Below are positions 14,082 to 19,370 of a stretch of 19,370 nucleotides of DNA, one piece after another. The first letter of the stretch is position 1; each line of letters begins with the position of its first letter. The position numbers were made by a program, and so were the translations under genes. The notes beneath the pieces were generated by a model. That model ran no database searches. It saw nothing but the letters and a program-made list of their open reading frames with translations, and was not told where the DNA came from. This stretch comes from CAZCJU01 sp964498965 (GTDB lineage: Bacteria; Bacillota; Clostridia; Oscillospirales; CAG-272), in assembly GCA_964498965.1 (NCBI GenBank), contig CAZCJU010000029.1, positions 1 through 19,370 of the forward strand, given 5' to 3'.

Positions 14082-14749
14082 TGGGTGAAAGATCCGAGGT
14101 AGTTATAAAATTATTCGGTTTTCTCGACGTTACGGGCGAGGTCATCGCCATGTGGGGGATTTTACTTGTTGCGACTGTGATATCTCTGATAATAAAGTGC
14201 AATTTAAAGGAACGACCGGGTAAATTTCAGAACATGATCGAAACGGGAATAGAAATGCTCGACAATTTTTTCACGGGCATTATCGGGAAGAAGAACACGA
14301 GAAAATATTTTTATTTTTTAGGTTCGCTTTTCATTTTCATAATTTTCGCAAACTATTCGGGACTTATACCCGGTATGGGGCTTACGAAATACGCAAAGGC
14401 ACCGACCTCGTCGCTTTCGGTAACGCTCGGACTCGGCGTAGTGACGTTTGTGTTCTTGCAGATATCGGGACTTAGGTGCGGTGTGAAGAAATATTTCAAG
14501 CGTTTCGTATCGCCGATATTCGTAATGCTTCCTCTGCTCGTGCTTGACGAATTTATCAAACCCGCCTCGCTTGCTTTACGTTTATTCGGTAACGTATTCG
14601 GTGAGGAAACGGTGACGGAGAACCTTTATGAGATACTCCCCATAGGTATTCCCGCCATTATGATGGCACTTTCGGTGCTTTTCTGTGCGATACAGGCAGT
14701 CGTATTCACGATGCTTGTTTCAATATATCTCGAAGAAACCATTGAATAA
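14081..14749 (+). CDS. atpB: F-type ATP synthase subunit a
   Basis: This 222-residue integral membrane subunit forms the ion half-channels against the c ring. Several hydrophobic helices are visible (near 22-38, 76-95, 112-130, 144-158, 188-215). The hallmark PASLALRLFGNVFGEE contains the essential Arg, Arg167. TANYSGLIPG-like sequence near 90-98 matches the family. The start overlaps the previous stop, suggesting coupling. The length is typical for Firmicutes. Confidence 0.95.
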   Translation: MGERSEVVIKLFGFLDVTGEVIAMWGILLVATVISLIIKCNLKERPGKFQNMIETGIEMLDNFFTGIIGKKNTRKYFYFLGSLFIFIIFANYSGLIPGMGLTKYAKAPTSSLSVTLGLGVVTFVFLQISGLRCGVKKYFKRFVSPIFVMLPLLVLDEFIKPASLALRLFGNVFGEETVTENLYEILPIGIPAIMMALSVLFCAIQAVVFTMLVSIYLEETIE

Positions 14750-14766
14750 CAAAGGAGAACGGAAAA

Positions 14767-15000
14767 ATGGATAAAAACGCAATAATAGCTCTTGCCGCAG
14801 CACTTACGATAGCGGTAAGCACGATATTTCCCTCTATAAGCCAAGGCTGGACGGCAAAAGCCGCCATGGAGAGCATCGCACGTCAGCCCTCGGCGGCAAA
14901 GGACATACGTTCGACGCTTATAATTTCTCTTTCGCTTATGGAAGCACTTACGATCTACGGCTTGCTTATCGCATTCATACTTGCGTCTAAGATCGCTTAA
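14767..15000 (+). CDS. atpE: F-type ATP synthase subunit c with altered helix 1
   Basis: This 77-residue hairpin protein forms the rotor ring. Helix 1 runs about 5-27, the polar loop has ARQP (38-41), and helix 2 carries the ion-binding Glu59 in SLMEALTIYG. The residues after Glu59 are Ala-Leu rather than the Ser/Thr typical of sodium-binding c subunits. Gln26 and Pro22, which align with a sodium-ligand Gln and its preceding Pro, are kept. Ion choice is therefore unclear, with protons slightly favoured. The usual GxGxGxG packing motif of helix 1 is replaced by mostly Ser, Thr and Phe (TIFPSISQG). AAAGGAG precedes the ATG. Confidence 0.95.
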   Translation: MDKNAIIALAAALTIAVSTIFPSISQGWTAKAAMESIARQPSAAKDIRSTLIISLSLMEALTIYGLLIAFILASKIA

Positions 15001-15012
15001 GGAGGCAAAAAA

Positions 15013-15429
15013 GTGACCGTACAGCTATCCGTTCTAATATGGACGGTCATCTGCTTCTGCCTTCTCATAGTCATACTGCATAATCTGCTTTTCAAACCGC
15101 TTTTTCTCGTTATGGACAAGCGGAACGAGAAAATAGAGGAGGCAAAGCGTAAAAAGCTCGGAGAGCAAAAAGCACTCGAAGAACGGCTTGCCGCGGAACA
15201 GAGCATGAGAGAAAAGACGGCGAAGCTCGATTCGGAGAGATGTGCGAAGCGGATAGCCGAGGCACATTCAAGTGCCGAGCGGCTCGTTCGCACCGCAAAG
15301 GCGGAACAATATCGCTTGACGGACGCACGGAGTGCCGAGCTTAACGCACAGATAAATACGCTCGGAGAGGAGCTTGACAAGGGCGTGGATAGCCTTGCCT
15401 CGGCGTACATATCCAAGCTGTTGTCGTAA
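15013..15429 (+). CDS. atpF: F-type ATP synthase subunit b
   Basis: This 138-residue stator subunit has one N-terminal membrane helix (about 5-27), the family segment LLFKPLFLVMDKRNEKIEEA and a long charged, Ala-rich coiled coil. It is somewhat shorter than the usual 155-170 residues. It starts with GTG at 15013, 8 bases after AAGGAGG; no ATG fits. The next reading frame begins 7 bases after its stop and opens with a second b-like membrane anchor, so two different b-type chains are encoded. Confidence 0.92.
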   Translation: MTVQLSVLIWTVICFCLLIVILHNLLFKPLFLVMDKRNEKIEEAKRKKLGEQKALEERLAAEQSMREKTAKLDSERCAKRIAEAHSSAERLVRTAKAEQYRLTDARSAELNAQINTLGEELDKGVDSLASAYISKLLS

Positions 15430-15436
15430 GGGCAAT

Positions 15437-17656
15437 ATGGATTTTTTATATGCATTGATAAATTTTCTTCTGCTGGCACTTGTCGTGTTCCTCATCGGAA
15501 GAAAAATGATATCGTCTGTATTCACTTCAAGACTTGACAGAATAAACAGGGAGCTTGACGAGGCGGATTCTCCCTCACTGCCCGAGCCTATGTCCGCCGA
15601 CGAGCCGACGGAAGTGCCGGGCGGCATTTCGGAAAAAGCCGAAGCCGAAGCGAACGCCATATTGGCATCGGCAAAGGACGAGGCGGAGCGGATATTATCG
15701 CAGGCAAAAGCGGACGAATTGCGTATCAGGCGCGACACGCTTTCTCTGCTCCGCGACAATACTGTGGACAAGACTGCGGACAAGATCGCCGAATTGCTTT
15801 CGAGCGAGCCTTACGCCTCACGGCTTAGGGAAAAGCAACACGATTTCGCACGTCAGATACTCGAAATGGTCAAGCTCACACCGGGCGATATGGCGTATCT
15901 CAAAACGCACGACGTGCTTTACGTCACTTTGACTTCCGCAAAGCCGCTTGACGAGGACATAGTAAAATTATTCGAAAAAAAGGCATACGAGCTGCTCGAT
16001 GCGGTGGGCGGAAAGCCGTCGTATTGGGTGCGTGTCGATGAATCGCTCATAGGCGGCTTTCGGCTTCGTATCGGCGACACGGTCTACGGCTACACGGTAG
16101 CGGACGACCTGTACTTTTTGAAAAACAAGCTGAAAAAGGAAAACGTAACGGGCGAGGAGGACAGCGAAGCTCTGCTCAAACGAATGATCGACGATATTTC
16201 GTCGTTCGATACCGTTGCGGGTCAGTTTCAGCTCGGTCGTGTCATCAGCGTATCGGACGGTATTTGCTGGCTTGACGGTCTTGCCGACATAATGTACGGC
16301 GAGGTCGTTGAATTCGAATGCGGCGAACGCGGAATGGTGCTTGATATAGAACGCGACAGGATAGGCTGTATAATTTACGGCAGATACGAGCATATCGAAA
16401 GCGGAAGCCGTGTACGTCGTGTCGGCAGAATAGCCTCGGTAGCGGTGGGCGACGAGCTTTTGGGACGTGTCATCGACCCGCTTGCCCACGCACTCGACGG
16501 AAAAGGCAAGATATACACATCGCAACGCCGTCCGATAGAATTCAACGCCCCGTCTATACCCGACCGTTCGGCGGTGTGCAGACCGTTACACACCGGAATT
16601 AAAGCGATAGACGCATTGGTGCCGATAGGCAAAGGTCAGCGTGAGCTTATAATCGGCGACAGGCAGACGGGAAAAACGTCGCTCGCCGTTGACGCTATCA
16701 TAAATCAAAAGGGTAAAAATACCGTCTGCATATACACGGCTATCGGTCAAAAAGACACCTCCATTGCCGATATAAGGGAAAAGCTCGAAAAATACGGTGC
16801 GATGGATTATACCGTCATCGTGTGCGCTCCGGCATCAAGCTCGGCATCGTTTCAATATATAGCACCTTTTGCGGCGTGTGCCATGGGCGAATATTTTATG
16901 TATCGGGGCAGAGATGTGCTTATAGTATACGACGACCTGTCAAAGCACGCCGTCGCATACAGAGAGCTGTCGCTTTTGCTTCACCGTCCGTCGGGGCGTG
17001 AGGCGTATCCCGGCGACGTGTTCTATCTGCACGCCCGCTTGCTCGAACGTGCGTCGCAGCTTTCGTCCGAGTTGGGCGGCGGCTCGATGACCGCACTTCC
17101 CATAATAGAAACTCAGGCGGGAGATATTTCGGCATATATTCCGACAAATGTCATTTCGATAACCGACGGTCAAATATTTCTTGAATCCGAGCTGTTCAAC
17201 GAGGGACAACGTCCCGCAATTAACGTCGGACTTTCGGTGTCCCGTGTCGGCAGTGCGGCTCAAAGCAAGTGCATGAAGCAGGTTTCTTCTCGGTTGCGTA
17301 TGAATTTGGCACAATACCGAGAGCTTGCCGGCTTTTCGCAATTCGGCTCGGATCTCGAGGATTCGACGAGAAGCGTGCTTGAAAAGGGCAAGAGAATGAT
17401 GGCGGCACTTCGGCAAAGCCGTTATGCCCCGTTGCCCGACTGGAAGCAGGTCATTTTGATATATGCGGTGTCCGAGGGCTATGCATCCGAGATTCCCGCA
17501 GAGGATATGGAGCGATACGAAAGCCGATTGTACGATTTTATCGGCTACAAGCACCCGGAAATAGTTACGGAGCTGAAAAAAGGCACTAAGCTCAGCCGAG
17601 AGGTACTTGAGCATATTAATTCCGTTTTGAGCGAGTTTAAGGAGCGTGTCGGTTGA
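15437..17656 (+). CDS. atpA: Fusion protein: b'-like anchor, delta C-terminal domain and complete alpha subunit of ATP synthase
   Basis: This 739-residue frame fuses three ATP synthase parts. Residues 2-20 are a membrane helix and 65-145 an Ala/Glu/Lys-rich coiled coil, as in subunit b or b'. Residues 158-232 match the delta C-terminal domain (VTLTSAKPLDEDI, then VDESLIGGFRLRIGDTVYG). From about 243 the frame is a full alpha subunit: Walker A GDRQTGKT (407-414, Lys413), LIVYDD (495-500) and the arginine finger VSRVG with Arg603. The usual helical N-terminal domain of delta is not recognisable. The ATG at 15437 follows AAGGG. The only internal ATG near the alpha start, at 16184 (Met250), has GGAGG 23 bases upstream, too far for normal initiation. 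No separate delta gene is present. Mycobacteria have a b-delta fusion; I know of no described b-delta-alpha protein. Confidence 0.93.
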   Translation: MDFLYALINFLLLALVVFLIGRKMISSVFTSRLDRINRELDEADSPSLPEPMSADEPTEVPGGISEKAEAEANAILASAKDEAERILSQAKADELRIRRDTLSLLRDNTVDKTADKIAELLSSEPYASRLREKQHDFARQILEMVKLTPGDMAYLKTHDVLYVTLTSAKPLDEDIVKLFEKKAYELLDAVGGKPSYWVRVDESLIGGFRLRIGDTVYGYTVADDLYFLKNKLKKENVTGEEDSEALLKRMIDDISSFDTVAGQFQLGRVISVSDGICWLDGLADIMYGEVVEFECGERGMVLDIERDRIGCIIYGRYEHIESGSRVRRVGRIASVAVGDELLGRVIDPLAHALDGKGKIYTSQRRPIEFNAPSIPDRSAVCRPLHTGIKAIDALVPIGKGQRELIIGDRQTGKTSLAVDAIINQKGKNTVCIYTAIGQKDTSIADIREKLEKYGAMDYTVIVCAPASSSASFQYIAPFAACAMGEYFMYRGRDVLIVYDDLSKHAVAYRELSLLLHRPSGREAYPGDVFYLHARLLERASQLSSELGGGSMTALPIIETQAGDISAYIPTNVISITDGQIFLESELFNEGQRPAINVGLSVSRVGSAAQSKCMKQVSSRLRMNLAQYRELAGFSQFGSDLEDSTRSVLEKGKRMMAALRQSRYAPLPDWKQVILIYAVSEGYASEIPAEDMERYESRLYDFIGYKHPEIVTELKKGTKLSREVLEHINSVLSEFKERVG

Positions 17657-17664
17657 GGTGAAAA

Positions 17665-18516
17665 ATGCCGAGCTTAAGAGAACTTAAAAAGCGTTTACAG
17701 AGCATAAGCACCTCACGACAGCTTGCGGGTGCGATGAAAACGGTGTCGAGTGCGAGATTGTCCGCATTGAGCCGGAGCTTTGATGTGTTTTCCGAATACA
17801 GAGATGCGTGTACGGCGATAGCACGATCGTTCGGCTCGTCCCTAAACGCCCTTTTTCCTCAAAAAGGCGAACGCCGTACCTGCTATGTCGTGCTTTGCTC
17901 GAACAGGGGACTTTGCGGCGGCTATAATAACGAACTGCTCGATTACGCACTGAACAAGCTTTCAAACTGTGACGAGCCTTACGAATTGGTTCTATGCGGA
18001 AGCAAAGCGTCGGAGTTTTTTTCGCAAAAGCACGGCGATGTCTTTAAAGAGCATATAATCGGGGAATTCGTACTGCCGGATACGCCGTCATTCGATGACT
18101 GTGTACCCCTGTGCGATTATCTTAAAATGCGTTACTCGTCCGGGCAATGCTCCGAGGTAAGCTTCATATATCAGAAATACGAAAACGTAATGAAACAGCA
18201 CCCGCACTCCTATCGGCTGTTGCCGTTTGAACAGGGCGATGAGGGCGACGGCTGCGACGATGCCCTCATCGTCCCCGACCGTCTTACGGTAAGCGAAGCC
18301 GCATATTTATACTGCGTCGGCTGTACCGTGTATTCCGTAGTACTCGAAGCCGCCATGGGTGCGGCGGCTTCCACACTTATGGCTATGAGAACGGCATACG
18401 ACAACGCAAACGATGCCGCCGAGGCTCTCGAAAACGAGATCAGCCGCAAGCGGCAGAGCGAAGTTACGTCGAGCGTTATCGAAACGTCGTCCGATAACCT
18501 CGCAAAGGATAGTTAA
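17665..18516 (+). CDS. atpG: F-type ATP synthase subunit gamma
   Basis: This 283-residue central-stalk subunit turns inside the alpha3beta3 head. The N-terminal helix reads LRELKKRLQSISTSRQLAGAMKTVSSARL, the mid-protein SNRGLCGGYNNEL matches the family, and the C-terminal helix has AMRTAYDNANDAAEALENE. The last 20 residues (ending SSDNLAKDS) are unlike the usual EIVGGAxAL-type end. GAGGTG precedes the ATG, 8 bases after the fusion gene. Confidence 0.95.
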   Translation: MPSLRELKKRLQSISTSRQLAGAMKTVSSARLSALSRSFDVFSEYRDACTAIARSFGSSLNALFPQKGERRTCYVVLCSNRGLCGGYNNELLDYALNKLSNCDEPYELVLCGSKASEFFSQKHGDVFKEHIIGEFVLPDTPSFDDCVPLCDYLKMRYSSGQCSEVSFIYQKYENVMKQHPHSYRLLPFEQGDEGDGCDDALIVPDRLTVSEAAYLYCVGCTVYSVVLEAAMGAAASTLMAMRTAYDNANDAAEALENEISRKRQSEVTSSVIETSSDNLAKDS

Positions 18517-18527
18517 GGAGATTTATC

Positions 18528-19370
18528 ATGGCAACGGGCTGTAAAGGAATAATCACGAGAATAACCGGTCCTGTCGTCGATATCCGTTTTGACGGAGGCG
18601 GCATACCCGATATATTTCATGCCGTAAACGTAAATACGAAAAACGGAATATGCACCCTTGAGGTTCTTCAGCATTTGGGAAACGGCGAGGTCCGTTGCAT
18701 TTCGATGCAATCGACCGACGGAATGTCACGCGGAATGACGGCGTTCGACACAGGCTCGCCGATCTCCGTTCCCGTAGGCGAACAAACGCTCGGACGTATG
18801 ATAAACGTAATGGGCGAGCCGATAGACAGAGGCGGCGAGATCGGCTCGGAAACGAAATGGCCGATACACCACCCCTCGCCCTCCTTTGTCGATATAGTGA
18901 CATCGGAGGAAATACTCGAAACCGGTATAAAGGTCATCGATCTGATGACACCTTATATGAAAGGCGGTAAGATCGGACTTTTCGGCGGTGCGGGCGTCGG
19001 CAAGACCGTCCTTATCATGGAGCTTATACGTAATATAGCATTTGAGCATGACGGCTATTCCGTCTTCGCCGGTGTCGGTGAACGTTCGAGAGAGGGCTAT
19101 GACCTCTGGAACGAAATGAAGCAATCGGGTGTTATCGACAAAACGGCACTTGTATTCGGTCAAATGAACGAACCCGCCGGTGCAAGACTTCGCGTTCCTC
19201 TTGCCGGATTGACAATGGCGGAATATTTCAGAGAAAATTCGCATAAGGACGTGCTTTTGTTTATAGATAATATTTTCCGCTTTTCGCAAGCCGGTTCGGA
19301 GGTTTCCGCGCTGCTGGGACGTATGCCGTCCGCCGTCGGATATCAACCGACGCTCGCGTCGGAAATGGGA
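18528..19370 (+). CDS. atpD: F-type ATP synthase subunit beta, 3' part cut by window edge
   Basis: The first 281 residues of the catalytic subunit are present. They include the N-terminal barrel (GIITRITGPVVDIRF), Walker A GGAGVGKT (153-160, Lys159), the catalytic GERSREG (Glu185) and Walker B LLFIDNIFRF (Asp247). This portion is normal and suggests a working enzyme. TAAGGAG, which includes the gamma stop, precedes the ATG at 18528. Subunit epsilon would be expected next, outside the window. Confidence 0.96.
   Translation, partial: MATGCKGIITRITGPVVDIRFDGGGIPDIFHAVNVNTKNGICTLEVLQHLGNGEVRCISMQSTDGMSRGMTAFDTGSPISVPVGEQTLGRMINVMGEPIDRGGEIGSETKWPIHHPSPSFVDIVTSEEILETGIKVIDLMTPYMKGGKIGLFGGAGVGKTVLIMELIRNIAFEHDGYSVFAGVGERSREGYDLWNEMKQSGVIDKTALVFGQMNEPAGARLRVPLAGLTMAEYFRENSHKDVLLFIDNIFRFSQAGSEVSALLGRMPSAVGYQPTLASEMG

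Noticed and set aside
15374..15436. Earlier ATG at 15374 for the fusion protein
   Set aside because: It lies inside atpF without a ribosome binding site. The 21 extra residues are unlike a membrane anchor start, while the ATG at 15437 follows AAGGG and opens directly with the helix.

Overview
The window looks like a chromosomal segment of an anaerobic, hydrogen-metabolising Firmicute of the class Clostridia, probably a spore-former. This rests on two [FeFe] hydrogenases of different classes, an NfnAB transhydrogenase, a sigma-K gene that keeps its pro-sequence, and strong Shine-Dalgarno sites and sigma-A promoters. I cannot name a genus from sequence alone. Nearly every base is accounted for by recognisable genes. 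I see no rRNA, tRNA, CRISPR array, prophage or transposase.

Layout. (1) 1-3412, minus strand: an operon reading thioredoxin-like [2Fe-2S] ferredoxin, group B [FeFe] hydrogenase, LDH/MDH-family dehydrogenase with the malate-type Arg, and class II fumarase (cut by the window edge). (2) 3531-4954, minus: a YfcE-type phosphodiesterase followed by a LysR-family regulator. A dyad lies between lysR and the -35 box of operon 1. (3) 4955-5376: a divergent AT-rich regulatory region with one good promoter on each strand, a palindrome and a structured leader. (4) 5377-11707, plus: nfnA-nfnB-hydC-hydB-hydA, coupling NADPH:ferredoxin transhydrogenation to a bifurcating-type NADH/ferredoxin hydrogenase. (5) 11726-11872: a nested palindromic, MITE-like repeat between convergent genes. 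(6) 11885-12768, minus: an ArsC/Spx-like protein and the tRNA methyltransferase MnmM. (7) 12838-13515, minus: sigK. (8) 13740 to the end, plus: an F-type ATP synthase operon (subunit I-like, a, c, b, fusion, gamma, beta), with beta running off the end.

The most unusual object is in region 8. A single 739-residue reading frame joins an N-terminal membrane anchor plus coiled coil (b or b'-like), the C-terminal domain of subunit delta, and a complete catalytically equipped alpha subunit. No separate delta gene lies between b and alpha. Because F1 contains three alpha subunits but normally one delta and two b-type subunits, the fusion raises a stoichiometry problem. The stator may be built differently, or free alpha may be made by internal initiation or proteolysis. 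The c subunit in the same operon has also lost most of its first-helix glycine motif.

Together the genes describe energy conservation by a fermenter. HydABC and NfnAB balance NADH, NADPH, ferredoxin and H2. A second, separately promoted hydrogenase sits with malate dehydrogenase-like and fumarase genes under a probable LysR switch. The ATP synthase links the membrane ion gradient to ATP.
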